DNA from: Rhodobacteraceae bacterium HLUCCO18
GTDB lineage: Bacteria; Pseudomonadota; Alphaproteobacteria; Rhodobacterales; Rhodobacteraceae
Direction of reading: 5' to 3'
Assembly (NCBI GenBank): GCA_001314805.1
Contig: LJSY01000008.1
Coordinates: 1 to 64,000 of the forward strand
Length of the DNA: 64,000 bases
This document shows positions 1-8,153 of this stretch, in pieces; within the stretch, counting starts at the first letter, position 1, and the number at the start of each line of letters is the position of its first letter. Position numbers and translations under genes: made by a program. The notes under the pieces were generated by a model. That model saw only the letters and a list, made by a program, of their open reading frames with translations, did no database searches and was not told the DNA's origin.

Positions 1-39
1 TTCCATCAAGCGGTCCAGAAGGTCTTTGTCGATGCTCAT
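1..39 (-). CDS. N-terminus of putative IS256-family transposase (partial)
   Basis: Thirteen codons are visible, reading MSIDKDLLDRLME, before the window edge cuts the gene. A GAGGAG Shine-Dalgarno sequence lies about nine bases upstream of the ATG. The peptide matches what I remember of the start of Rhodobacteraceae IS256-type (mutator) transposases, which continue into a conserved stretch about a dozen residues later, but that part and the DDE residues are not visible. The call therefore rests on a short peptide plus the terminal-repeat-like sequence just upstream. Confidence 0.4.
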   Translation of the reverse strand, partial: MSIDKDLLDRLME

Positions 40-97
40 ACGTGGGTCTCCTCTCAGAGCAGTTACCACGTCAGCGCACAAAATTTAGGATAGTCCC
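1..97 (-). mobile_element. End of an IS256-like insertion sequence (partial)
   Basis: Only one terminus of the element is in the window. Read on the minus strand, the sequence from position 97 begins GGGACTATCCTAAATTTTGT, which resembles IS256-family terminal repeats (many start GAGACTGTCC...AAATT, from memory). An ATG with a good GAGGAG ribosome-binding site follows 58 bases inside, as is usual for these elements. The other end, the second inverted repeat and the target-site duplication lie outside the window, so the family call and the exact boundary at about 97 are inferred. Confidence 0.45.
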
Positions 98-109
98 ACG
101 TTTACCGTT

Positions 110-736
110 CTAATGGGGTCTGTCCTCGCTCAAACCTTGCTGAACAAGGAATATCAGAAAGTTGCGCCCGGTTTCTGTGATGACAATCTGTTCCGCGTCA
201 ACGGAGATAAGCCGCCAGCGCAGCAAGAAATTTAGATATTGGTCAAGCGTCCAGTCACCCAACGCCGGCTCTTCTGCCTTGAGGACCTTCAATAGGTTTT
301 CTGCTTCCGCGCGAGGGATGTTCCGTTCGTTTAATAGCCTTAGCGCACGAATTTGGCTGCCAAAGATTCCTTGGTAAACCAGCAAGAAGTTCTTTTCCAT
401 TTGCTGTGCGGTCAAAGCCCTAAGAAGCAGTTCCTCACGCTCATTGGCGTCACTTGAGAACTTGTCGAGCGCCTCCTTGTTTCGGCGCTCAATAGACAAC
501 GCAACATCATCCCTCAACGGCACCAGCTTCGTATCAGAAATCTCCTCTGACTGAAGTTCTCCAGACGCTTCGGTAGATTGCTTCGGAAGAGATAGCTCTA
601 CACCAGACGAGCCAATCTTGGTAATTCGCGGTAGCAGTTCATCAACTTTCGAGCGGAAAGCGAGCGCAAGGACAACAATTGCAATCGGCCATGCGACATG
701 GCCAGCCATGTCAGCAATGAACTCAAGCCAACTCAC
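110..736 (-). CDS. Hypothetical membrane-anchored protein with a C-terminal winged-helix-like region
   Basis: The product is 208 residues and I do not recognise the family. One hydrophobic segment lies near the N-terminus (about residues 8-27), followed by a charged, probably cytoplasmic helical region. The last 50 residues have the hydrophobic pattern of a small winged-helix domain, ending in a LISV...[15 protein letters not shown] pattern. The start chosen is GTG at 736, which overlaps the thyX stop (GTGA), giving translational coupling. Base composition is visibly more AT-rich than thyX next door, and an IS end lies 12 bases beyond the stop, so the gene is probably a recent acquisition. 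No function is proposed. Confidence 0.65.
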   Translation of the reverse strand: MSWLEFIADMAGHVAWPIAIVVLALAFRSKVDELLPRITKIGSSGVELSLPKQSTEASGELQSEEISDTKLVPLRDDVALSIERRNKEALDKFSSDANEREELLLRALTAQQMEKNFLLVYQGIFGSQIRALRLLNERNIPRAEAENLLKVLKAEEPALGDWTLDQYLNFLLRWRLISVDAEQIVITETGRNFLIFLVQQGLSEDRPH

Positions 737-1650
737 CCAAACACCTCCTCGAACTCCCGCCATTCCCCCTTGCTCATCCCCGAATTCTCCTGCGTCACCA
801 CCTCCCCGGCGAGCCGACGCTTCAACACCTCGACCCCCTTCGCCGACAGCTGCACGCCGCCCATCCGGTAGTCCTCGAACGCGCCATAGGCCGCCGGGAC
901 CCAGTCCTTCACCATCTCCGCGATCGCCTCCGCATAGACCCGGATCTCGTATTGCGCATGGGCATCGGCCCGGAGCCGCAGGAAGTGGAAGAGGTTGTGC
1001 AGGTCCGTCTTCCAGTACCATTGCGTGTAGATGTTCGCGGGCAGGTTCATCCGCGCGAGTTCCCGCGCCAGCCCCTGCTGGCCGTCCTGCGACAGCATCT
1101 CCTGGTAATGGTCGTAGGCGCGGCCCGCGTCGGCCTTCAGCATCTCCAGCACGCGCGCGGCCTCGGCCCCGTCCAGCACCGCGCCGCGGCCCTGGTTGTT
1201 GACGGTGGATTGGGCGGCCAGCGCGTCGGGCTCGGGGATGTAGAACTCCCGGTCGAGGATCGAGTAGCGCGCGGAATACTCGTTCACGTTGGCGGTCCGG
1301 TGGCGGATCCACTGGCGCGCGACGAAGACGGGCAGCTTCACATGGAGCTTGATCTCGCACATCTCGAACGGCGTCGAGTGCCAGTGCCGCATGAGATAGC
1401 GGATAAGCCCCGAATCGTCCCGCGCCTTCTTCGTGCCCGCCCCGTAGGACACCCGCGCCGCCTGCACGATGGCCGCGTCGTCGCCCATGTAGTCGACGAC
1501 CCGCACGAACCCGTGGTCGAGCACCTTTTTCGGCGTGTAGAGATGCGCCTCCATGCCCGGGCTGACGGCCCGCAGCGTCGGCTGGGGATTGGCGCGCAGG
1601 GCCGCGATCTCTTCCTCGGGGGTCATAGGACGATCCGCATGGGTGTTCAT
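733..1650 (-). CDS. thyX: Flavin-dependent thymidylate synthase ThyX
   Basis: ThyX makes dTMP from dUMP using methylene-tetrahydrofolate and FAD/NADPH, in the cytoplasm, replacing ThyA. The 305-residue protein carries the family signature [14 protein letters not shown] at about residues 116-129 (RHRxxSxNExSxRY type, with Ala-Asn in place of the common Ala-Ser), a preceding RHWHSTPFE block at 88-96, and the C-terminal [18 protein letters not shown] substrate-binding block. The start at 1650 is preferred over an in-frame ATG at 1680 because AAGGAG stands seven bases upstream. The stop overlaps the GTG of the downstream unknown gene. Confidence 0.96.
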   Translation of the reverse strand: MNTHADRPMTPEEEIAALRANPQPTLRAVSPGMEAHLYTPKKVLDHGFVRVVDYMGDDAAIVQAARVSYGAGTKKARDDSGLIRYLMRHWHSTPFEMCEIKLHVKLPVFVARQWIRHRTANVNEYSARYSILDREFYIPEPDALAAQSTVNNQGRGAVLDGAEAARVLEMLKADAGRAYDHYQEMLSQDGQQGLARELARMNLPANIYTQWYWKTDLHNLFHFLRLRADAHAQYEIRVYAEAIAEMVKDWVPAAYGAFEDYRMGGVQLSAKGVEVLKRRLAGEVVTQENSGMSKGEWREFEEVFG

Positions 1651-1891
1651 GTCATTCTCCTTGTCGGGGCCGCTGCTCATGCCGGTCTCACCACAGATGT
1701 GGACGAAATTCGATACTGGACTACCACATCTAGGCGGCGCGCGTCACTCGGGATTGCGCCTGTCCACAGGAAATTCCGCGCCGGCCGGGGCCGTTTGCGT
1801 GACCACGGCAAATTTACCCGCCCGACGGGCTGTTCCCGTGCCCGCAACGCGCTAACGTGGCGCGCAGAGACCACCAGAACGGGAGCGAGAC

Positions 1892-2320
1892 ATGGGTATC
1901 CACTATCTTCACACAATGGTCCGGGTGAAGGACCTCGCGGCCTCGATGGCGTTCTACGAGCTTCTGGGCCTGCGCGAGACGCGGCGCCACGAGAACGAGA
2001 AGGGGCGTTTCACGCTGGTGTTCATGGCGCCTGCCGGGCAGGAGGAATGCCCCATCGAGCTGACCTACAACTGGGACGGCGACGAGGGACTGCCGTCCGA
2101 CAGCCGCCATTTCGGCCACCTCGCCTATCGCGTCGACAACATCTACGAGACCTGCCAGCACCTGATGGACAACGGCGTGACGATCAACCGGCCGCCGCGC
2201 GACGGGCACATGGCCTTCGTGCGCTCGCCCGACAACATCTCGATCGAGCTCCTGCAGGAGGGCGAATCCCTGCCGCCCGCCGAACCCTGGGCGTCGATGC
2301 CGAACACGGGCCACTGGTGA
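1892..2320 (+). CDS. gloA: Lactoylglutathione lyase (glyoxalase I, VOC fold)
   Basis: A 142-residue single-domain VOC protein predicted to convert the hemithioacetal of methylglyoxal and glutathione to S-lactoylglutathione. The N-terminal HTMVRVKDLAASMAFYELLG, the central FGHLAYRVDNIY and the C-terminal SPDNISIELLQ blocks supply the usual metal ligands His6/Glu/His/Glu of the family. It starts with ATG behind a GAGCGAGAC purine stretch. The 3' end overlaps the start of the DUF1194 gene by four bases (GTGA), so the two are co-translated. It is divergent from thyX; the 241-base gap between them presumably holds both promoters, but no clear motif was identified. Confidence 0.9.
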   Translation: MGIHYLHTMVRVKDLAASMAFYELLGLRETRRHENEKGRFTLVFMAPAGQEECPIELTYNWDGDEGLPSDSRHFGHLAYRVDNIYETCQHLMDNGVTINRPPRDGHMAFVRSPDNISIELLQEGESLPPAEPWASMPNTGHW

Positions 2321-3003
2321 GGACGGCGGCACTCCTTCTCGGGGCCGCGCTTGGCCTCGCCGCGCCGGTCCAGGCGCAGGAGGAGTGCCGCCTCGCCCTT
2401 GTGCTCGGGCTCGACGTGTCGGCCTCGGTCGATGCGGCGGAATACCGGCTGCAGGTCGAAGGCCTCGCCGCATCGCTGATCCACCCGTCCGTGGTTGAGG
2501 CGGCGCTGTCGGGCAACGGGCCGGTGGCGCTCTCGATCTACGAATGGTCGGGGCGGTTCCAGCAGGACGTTCTGATCGACTGGACGCTGATTCATTCGGA
2601 AGCGGACCTGACCACCATCGCCGAGCGGGTCCTGCGCGCCACCCGCAGCCACGAGGATTTCCCCACCGCGATCGGCTATGCGCTGGGCTTTGCCGCGACG
2701 CATCTGGAGCGCGCGCCGCCCTGCCTGTTCCGGACCGTCGACATCTCGGGCGACGGGCAGAACAACGACGGTTTCCCGCCCTCGGCCGCCTACGAACACT
2801 TTCCCTTCGACGGCGTGACAGTGAACGGGCTGGCCATAGGTGGCGCCTCTCGCGGGATCGAGGACTACTATCTCGCCGAAGTCATCCACGGCCCCGGCGC
2901 CTTCGTCGAATACGCCCGCAACCACGACGATTTCGAAGAGGTCATGCGCCGCAAGCTGGAACGCGAGCTGCGCGTCGTGATCCTGGGAGATTTGGAGCAG
3001 TAG
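2317..3003 (+). CDS. DUF1194 protein, exported von Willebrand A-like
   Basis: The 228-residue product starts at a GTG overlapping the gloA stop codon. Residues 1-20 (VRTAALLLGAALGLAAPVQA) form a typical Sec signal peptide with an AQA-type cleavage site. The mature part opens with LALVLGLDVSASVDAAEY, a vWA-like strand carrying the DxSxS metal-binding motif, and a second conserved block TVDISGDGQNNDG follows near residue 145. This matches the DUF1194 family, periplasmic proteins of unknown role widespread in alphaproteobacteria. Coupling to gloA is probably positional rather than functional. Confidence 0.88.
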   Translation: MRTAALLLGAALGLAAPVQAQEECRLALVLGLDVSASVDAAEYRLQVEGLAASLIHPSVVEAALSGNGPVALSIYEWSGRFQQDVLIDWTLIHSEADLTTIAERVLRATRSHEDFPTAIGYALGFAATHLERAPPCLFRTVDISGDGQNNDGFPPSAAYEHFPFDGVTVNGLAIGGASRGIEDYYLAEVIHGPGAFVEYARNHDDFEEVMRRKLERELRVVILGDLEQ

Positions 3004-3007
3004 GGCC

Positions 3008-3364
3008 TCAGTCCACCGGCAACAGCGCCGCACCCACGCGCCGGCCCTCGGACAGAAGCACGTTGTAGGTCCGGCAGGCCGCGGGGCTCGCCATCGGCTC
3101 CACGCCGACGCCGGCGCCTTCCAGCGCTGTCCGGAAGGCTGCGGGCGGATGCGCGATGCCGGGCCCCGTGCCGACGATCACGATGTCGATCTCGTCGGCC
3201 GCCTCGAGGATCTGCGCGGTGGCCTGGTAGCCGCCCCATGCCGCGGTCGATCCCGGCAGGATCAGGACCGCCCCCGTCATCACGACACCGCCCACGCGGA
3301 AGAAGCCGGGACCGTACCCGTCTACGGGCGTTCCGGTATCGAACTCCACCTCGGTGATCCGCAT
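3008..3364 (-). CDS. Mth938-like (DUF498/NDUFAF3-type) domain protein
   Basis: A 118-residue protein of the Mth938 fold, the bacterial relatives of mitochondrial complex I assembly factor NDUFAF3. The pattern is typical: an N-terminal strand with Gly-Tyr-Gly-Pro-Gly-Phe-Phe-Arg, a central IVIVGTGPGIAHPP loop, and a C-terminal MASPAACRTYNVLLSEGRRV block. A GGGAG ribosome-binding site precedes the ATG at 3364. Genes of this family often follow secF in Rhodobacterales; here a TSUP permease gene is inserted between them. The biochemical role in bacteria is not established. The gene converges on the DUF1194 gene with four bases between stops. Confidence 0.88.
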   Translation of the reverse strand: MRITEVEFDTGTPVDGYGPGFFRVGGVVMTGAVLILPGSTAAWGGYQATAQILEAADEIDIVIVGTGPGIAHPPAAFRTALEGAGVGVEPMASPAACRTYNVLLSEGRRVGAALLPVD

Positions 3365-3378
3365 CGTTCTCTCCCGTG

Positions 3379-4134
3379 TCAGCTCCAGACCGGCAGGGCC
3401 GCAAGCCCCGCCGCTCCGATCAAAGCATAGGCGAAGCCGCGATAGAACCCCGCCCGGTCCGGCCGGAAAAGCCACGTGCCGATCCCTGTCCCGACCCCGT
3501 AGGGCACCAGAAGAAGCAGCCCCATCCACACCGCCTCGACCGACACGAGACCCTGAAGCCAGAGTTGCGGCAGGAAGGTGAGCGAACTCAGCGTCAGGAA
3601 CACGGCGAGGTTGCCGCGCGTCACCGGCACCGGCTGCCCCTCGGTGCCGAGGTTGAAGAGGATCACCGGCGGCCCGTTCAGCCCCGTGGACCCGCCCGTC
3701 ACCCCCGCCAGCGCGCCGATGCCGAGCCGCGCGCGCAGGCCCGCGCCCACGGGCACCCGCCAACCGGCCAGAAGCGCCCCGAGCGTCAGGAGCGTCAGCG
3801 CGCCGATGGCTGCCCGGATCGCCTCTGGCGGCGCGAACCGCAGGACCAGCACCCCCAGCGGCGTGAAGAGAACGCAGGCCGCCACCATGCCCATCGCCGC
3901 GCGCCGCTCCGCGACCTTCCACGCGCCCGGCAGAACCGTGACGAGCGAGGCCAGCGCCGACAAGGAAAACGCCGCCATAGCCACCGGCGGGGTCAGGACG
4001 AGCGTGGCCAGCGGCATGAAGATCAGGGCCGAGCCGAAGCCCGCGAAGCCATAGACCAGCCCCGCCACCAGCGACACGGCGCAGACGAAGGGAAGGCCGG
4101 GATCTGAAAGGACGGCCGCAAGGGCCTCAGGCAC
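3379..4134 (-). CDS. TSUP-family membrane permease (TauE/SafE type)
   Basis: The 251-residue protein is almost entirely hydrophobic, with seven to eight predicted membrane helices and the repeated half-structure of the TSUP family: an N-terminal GLVYGFAGFGSALIFMPLA motif and a second-half GVTGGSTGLNGPPVILF motif. Relatives export or import sulfite, sulfoacetate or similar organic sulfur anions; the substrate cannot be told here. The start is GTG at 4134 with GAGG seven bases upstream, located inside the tail of secF's spacer, so it is probably co-transcribed with yajC-secDF. Confidence 0.85.
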   Translation of the reverse strand: MPEALAAVLSDPGLPFVCAVSLVAGLVYGFAGFGSALIFMPLATLVLTPPVAMAAFSLSALASLVTVLPGAWKVAERRAAMGMVAACVLFTPLGVLVLRFAPPEAIRAAIGALTLLTLGALLAGWRVPVGAGLRARLGIGALAGVTGGSTGLNGPPVILFNLGTEGQPVPVTRGNLAVFLTLSSLTFLPQLWLQGLVSVEAVWMGLLLLVPYGVGTGIGTWLFRPDRAGFYRGFAYALIGAAGLAALPVWS

Positions 4135-4142
4135 GGCTGGCC

Positions 4143-5117
4143 TCAGGCATCGATATTGGCGAATTGCGTGCCGCCGCCGCCGCCCGACGAGGGCTTGGAC
4201 CAGTCGCGCTTGACGCCAATCATCAGAACCACGTTCTGGGCCATGTAGATCGAGGAATACGTGCCCACGATCACGCCCCAGAAGATGGCGAAGACGAAGC
4301 CCCGGATCACGTCGCCGCCCAGAACCAGAAGCGCGATCAGCGCCAGAAGCGTGGTTGCGCTCGTCATCAAGGTCCGGCTCAACGTCTCGTTCGCGCTCAG
4401 GTTCATCACCTCGCGCAGATCGCGCTGCTTGTACTTGATCAGGTTCTCGCGCAGCCGGTCGAAGATCACCACCGTGTCGTTGATCGAGTAGCCGATGATC
4501 GTCAGAAGCGCGGCGATGGTCGCGAGGTCGAAGCGGATCTGCAGCAGGCTGAAGACCCCGATGGTCAGCACGATGTCATGGATCAGCGCGACCACGGCAC
4601 CGACGGAGAACTGCCATTCGAACCGCAGCCAAATGTAGATCAGAAGCGCCACGAGCGACGCACCCACGGCGATAAGCGCGGTGATGATCAGCTCGCCCGA
4701 GACCTTGGGGCCCACGGATTCCACGCTCGGGAAGGTCATCTCCGGGTAGACCGTCCTGAGCGCCTCCTGCACGGCGGCCACGGTTTCCGGCGTCACGCTT
4801 TCCTGGCCCTCCTGGGCCTGGATGCGGATCATCGCCACATGTCGATCGTCGTCGAAGGTCGGGTCGAACACCTCGGTGATCGAGACGTCGCCGAGGTTCA
4901 GCGGCGTCAGCGCGTCGCGATAGGCGCCCACGTCCACGGGTTGGGACGACTCGGTCCGGATCGTCGTGCCGCCAAGGAAGTCGATCCCGAAATTCAGCCC
5001 CATCGCCAGCCAGATGCCGATGGACAGCACCATCGCCACGATGGACGCGCCGAACGTCAGCCGCGCATATTTGAAGAAGTCGATATTGGTGTCCTGCGGA
5101 ACCAGTTTCAGGCGCAT
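4143..5117 (-). CDS. secF: Protein translocase subunit SecF
   Basis: SecF pairs with SecD in the inner membrane to pull proteins through SecYEG using the proton gradient. The 324-residue protein has six membrane helices with a periplasmic loop between the first two. It shows the signature GLNFGIDFLGGTTIRTE after the first helix, and the second-half motif with IGYSINDTVVIFDRLREN in helices 4-5. It begins one base after the secD stop, so translation is coupled. The C-terminus is short and Gly-rich (SSGGGGGTQFANIDA). Confidence 0.96.
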   Translation of the reverse strand: MRLKLVPQDTNIDFFKYARLTFGASIVAMVLSIGIWLAMGLNFGIDFLGGTTIRTESSQPVDVGAYRDALTPLNLGDVSITEVFDPTFDDDRHVAMIRIQAQEGQESVTPETVAAVQEALRTVYPEMTFPSVESVGPKVSGELIITALIAVGASLVALLIYIWLRFEWQFSVGAVVALIHDIVLTIGVFSLLQIRFDLATIAALLTIIGYSINDTVVIFDRLRENLIKYKQRDLREVMNLSANETLSRTLMTSATTLLALIALLVLGGDVIRGFVFAIFWGVIVGTYSSIYMAQNVVLMIGVKRDWSKPSSGGGGGTQFANIDA

Positions 5118-5118
5118 G

Positions 5119-6786
5119 TCAGACCTCGATCGTCTTCGGGCGACGCCGGTCGAACCAGGTCACGATGAACAGGCGGGTAACGTAGATCGCGGTGAATACC
5201 GACGTCAGGATGCCGATCCCCAGCGTCACGGAGAACCCGCGCACGGGACCCGAGCCAAGGGTGAACAGGATCACGGCAATGATGAAGGTGGTGATGTTGG
5301 CGTCGATGATGGCGCTGAGCGCACGCTCATAGCCCAGTTCGATTGCACGCGCCGGACCCTTGGCGTTCTTCATCTCCTCGCGGATCCGCTCGAAGACCAG
5401 CACGTTGGCGTCGACCGCCATGCCGATCGTCAGCACGATCCCGGCGATACCCGGCAGCGTCAGCGTGGCGCCGATGAGGCTGAGCACGCCAAAGATGAGC
5501 CCGACGTTCAGGATCAGCGCGAGGCTCGCGAAGACCCCGAAAAGCCCGTAGCTCAGGATCATGAAGACCAGAACGGCCGCGAAGGCCACCAGCGCGGCCA
5601 GTTCCCCTGCCGCGATGCTGTCGGCGCCCAGTTCCGGGCCGATCGTACGCTCCTCGAGGAAGGTCATCTCGGCCGGCAGGGCGCCGGCGCGAAGCAGGAC
5701 CGCGAGTTCGGTGGAGCTTTCGACGGTGAAATTGCCCGAGATCTGGCCGGACCCGCCGGTGATCGCCTGCCGGATCACGGGGGCCGAGATCACTTCGCCG
5801 TCGAGCACGATGGCAAAGGGCGCGCCCACGTTGGCCGAGGTATATTCGCCGAAAGCCCGCGCTCCGGTGGAGTTGAAGCGGAAGGTCACGACGGGCTGCC
5901 CGCTTTGCTGGTCGAAACTGGGCTGGCTGTCGACAAGGTCGTCGCCGGTGACGACCGGGGTCTGCTCGAGGATGTAGAACACACCCTCCTCGTCGAGCGA
6001 AGGCAGCACCTCCTCGCGCGGGCCCGGCGCATCATCGGCGCTGTCGGCACGCCCGATCACGGGCTGGAAGGTCAGCCGGGCGGTGGTGCCGATCAGGTCC
6101 TTGAGTTCCTGAGCCGAGCCGATGCCGGGCACCTGGATGAGAATGCGGTCGGCGCCCTGCCGCTGGATCGTCGGCTCCCGCGTGCCGGCCTCGTCGACGC
6201 GGCGGCGCACGATCTCGACGGATTGCTGCATGGTGCGGTCGTCGGTGGCAGACCGCTCCGCCTCGCTGAGCGCCACGATCAACGTGTCGCCCTGCCCGCG
6301 CACGTCCAGTGTGGAGGCGCCCACTCCGGTAAGGCTGACGACCGGCTGCGCCAGTTCGCGCACGGCCGAGACAGCCTCGGGCAGGCCTTCGGGTTGGCTC
6401 ACGCGGACATGCAGCTCACCGGGCGGGGCATCGATCCGGCGGATCGTGCCGATCGTCTCGCGCAGGTCACGCAATTCATCCCGGACCTCGGGCCATAGCG
6501 AATCCATCCGCGTCTCGTAGACATCCGCCACCGCGACCTCGGCCAGCAGATGCGCGCCGCCGCGCAGATCGAGGCCGAGATTCACCAGCGTCGAGGGCAG
6601 GAATTCCGGCCACTCCGCCAGCGCCGCCGCGTTTTCCTCCGTCGTGACGCCCGTCGCCTCGATCACGGCTGCGGCATCATTGTGCCGCTCGACCCGTTCG
6701 TAGAACAGGTTGGGCATCGCGAAGGACAGGCCGGACAGAACGACGAGGACGATCAGGATCCGGTTCCAAAGGGGGATTTGCAACAT
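5119..6786 (-). CDS. secD: Protein translocase subunit SecD
   Basis: SecD is the larger partner of SecF in the ancillary export complex. The 555 residues comprise an N-terminal helix, a long periplasmic region beginning LGLDLRGGAHLLAEV (about residues 70-85), and a C-terminal five-helix block with ALILNVGLIFGVLSLIGATL and the IGMAVDANVLVFERIREE motif; this Asp-containing segment is part of the proton path in the family. Length is normal for alphaproteobacteria. It lies in the order yajC-secD-secF, 68 bases after yajC. Confidence 0.96.
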   Translation of the reverse strand: MLQIPLWNRILIVLVVLSGLSFAMPNLFYERVERHNDAAAVIEATGVTTEENAAALAEWPEFLPSTLVNLGLDLRGGAHLLAEVAVADVYETRMDSLWPEVRDELRDLRETIGTIRRIDAPPGELHVRVSQPEGLPEAVSAVRELAQPVVSLTGVGASTLDVRGQGDTLIVALSEAERSATDDRTMQQSVEIVRRRVDEAGTREPTIQRQGADRILIQVPGIGSAQELKDLIGTTARLTFQPVIGRADSADDAPGPREEVLPSLDEEGVFYILEQTPVVTGDDLVDSQPSFDQQSGQPVVTFRFNSTGARAFGEYTSANVGAPFAIVLDGEVISAPVIRQAITGGSGQISGNFTVESSTELAVLLRAGALPAEMTFLEERTIGPELGADSIAAGELAALVAFAAVLVFMILSYGLFGVFASLALILNVGLIFGVLSLIGATLTLPGIAGIVLTIGMAVDANVLVFERIREEMKNAKGPARAIELGYERALSAIIDANITTFIIAVILFTLGSGPVRGFSVTLGIGILTSVFTAIYVTRLFIVTWFDRRRPKTIEV

Positions 6787-6854
6787 GTCGCGCGAGACCT
6801 TCGGTCGGCGTTGGCGTCAATTCCGGCCCGGGACTGCTCGGGACCGTCAGGGGT

Positions 6855-7136
6855 TCAGTCGTCCGCCGGTTCCGTCTTGGAGCGCACCTGCGCGATGGTC
6901 GGGCGCACCACGCGGACCTTGACGCCCTGGCTCAGCTCGACCTCGACCTCGGTGTCGTCCTTGACCTTGGTGATCTTGCCGATCAACCCGCCCTGGGTGA
7001 CGATCTCGTCGCCCCGCCGCAGCGCCGCGACCATGGCCTGATGGTCCTTCACCTTCTTCTGCTGGGGACGGATCAGAAGGAAATACATGATCGCGAAGAT
7101 CAGGATCAGCGGAATGAACTGGGCGAAGGCTTCCAT
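6855..7136 (-). CDS. yajC: Preprotein translocase accessory subunit YajC
   Basis: A 93-residue single-span inner-membrane protein that associates with SecDF. The N-terminal helix FIPLILIFAIMYFLLIRPQQ carries the invariant RPQQKK at its cytoplasmic edge, followed by a small barrel-like domain with LRRGDEIVTQGGLIGKI. Promoter elements for the yajC-secD-secF operon should lie in the 240-base gap up to 7376, which it shares with the divergent protease gene; no clear consensus was found there. Confidence 0.95.
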   Translation of the reverse strand: MEAFAQFIPLILIFAIMYFLLIRPQQKKVKDHQAMVAALRRGDEIVTQGGLIGKITKVKDDTEVEVELSQGVKVRVVRPTIAQVRSKTEPADD

Positions 7137-7376
7137 CTTTGTCCTCTGTCATCGGGGGCCGTCGGTCGGCCTGCATAGGGTCGGTCCGGGCGGGCTCCAC
7201 CCCGGTTCGCAACGTCGCGGCACCCTACTTTCGGGGTCTGGCGATGGCAAGGCACCGGCGCGTGAAGGGGGAGATGGGCGCAGGCGCGGCAATGCGCAAG
7301 CGTTTCGCGGTGGAACCGTAGCCCAATGGCCACACACGGCCTCGACCGGCGAGGGGCGCGGCGCTAGGCTGCGCCC

Positions 7377-8117
7377 ATGCAGATGGCAGGCCCGGTCATC
7401 GCGCTTGTCGCGCTCCTCGCCGCCCCCGCCTCGGCCGATCCCGCGGCCGATCCGGGGCTTGCGCCGCTGTCGGCGGAGGCCAGCCTTGGTGCTGTCGCGC
7501 GTATCCGCGGCGCCAACAGTATCGAGGGCGGCTGCACCGCCGTGCTGATCGCGCCCGACGTGGCACTGACCGCCGCCCATTGCGCGCGCGGCCCGGTCTC
7601 GGGGCCCGATGCGATGCGGCTGACCTTCCGGCCTGACACCACTCCGCCCGCCTTCGCGGTCACCGTACGCGCAGTGGCCTTCCACGCCGAACAGCGGAAC
7701 GACGGCCTCAGCACCGAGACCGCCCACGCCGACCTCGCGCTTCTGCGGCTGGCCATGCCGGTCCCCCCCGAGGTGGCGCAGCCCATCCCGCTGGCGACCG
7801 GGCAGGAACCGGCGAGCGGTGCGATCTACGGGTACGTGAACGGCGCAGATGAGACGCTCAGGGGACATTTCTCATGCCAGATCGCACCGGCAAGTCCCCA
7901 GCTTCTGGTCAGCGACTGCCGCGTCGTGTCGGGCTTTTCAGGCGCTCCGCTTCTGTCGGGCGGGCCGGGCGACTGGCGCGTGGAGGGCATCGCGGTCGCC
8001 ACCGTCTTCGGCCAGCCCTATCGCGCGCTCATCGCCGATGTGGTCCCGTGGCCCGCGTTCTCGGGTCCCTACGCGCTCCAAGAGCCCCCTTCCGCCGCCC
8101 CGCAAACTTCGCCATAA
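7377..8117 (+). CDS. Exported trypsin-like serine protease (S1 family)
   Basis: The 246-residue protein starts with a signal peptide (residues 1-20, ending PASADPA). The chymotrypsin triad is readable: His in LTAAHC (about residue 68), Asp in the HADLALL block (about 121) and Ser in SGFSGAPLL (about 187; GFSGAP rather than the common GDSGGP). These suggest an active or near-active periplasmic protease. A disulfide pair is plausible between GGC of the N-terminal strand and the histidine-loop Cys. It is upstream of serS with 36 bases between; a paralogous but frameshifted protease lies at 21630-22834. Confidence 0.87.
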   Translation: MQMAGPVIALVALLAAPASADPAADPGLAPLSAEASLGAVARIRGANSIEGGCTAVLIAPDVALTAAHCARGPVSGPDAMRLTFRPDTTPPAFAVTVRAVAFHAEQRNDGLSTETAHADLALLRLAMPVPPEVAQPIPLATGQEPASGAIYGYVNGADETLRGHFSCQIAPASPQLLVSDCRVVSGFSGAPLLSGGPGDWRVEGIAVATVFGQPYRALIADVVPWPAFSGPYALQEPPSAAPQTSP

Positions 8118-8153
8118 GCGCAGGCCAAACGGACCGACGAAAAGACCGCCGCC

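Noticed and set aside
1681-1735. NrdR-like boxes between thyX and gloA (CCACAGATGTGG, ACCACATCTAG)
   Set aside because: They do not fit the known consensus well enough and nothing else supports nrd-type regulation of thyX.
952-2316. Long plus-strand open frame across thyX into the DUF1194 gene
   Set aside because: It is antisense to thyX and non-conserved until the GTG at 2317, where the signal peptide begins.
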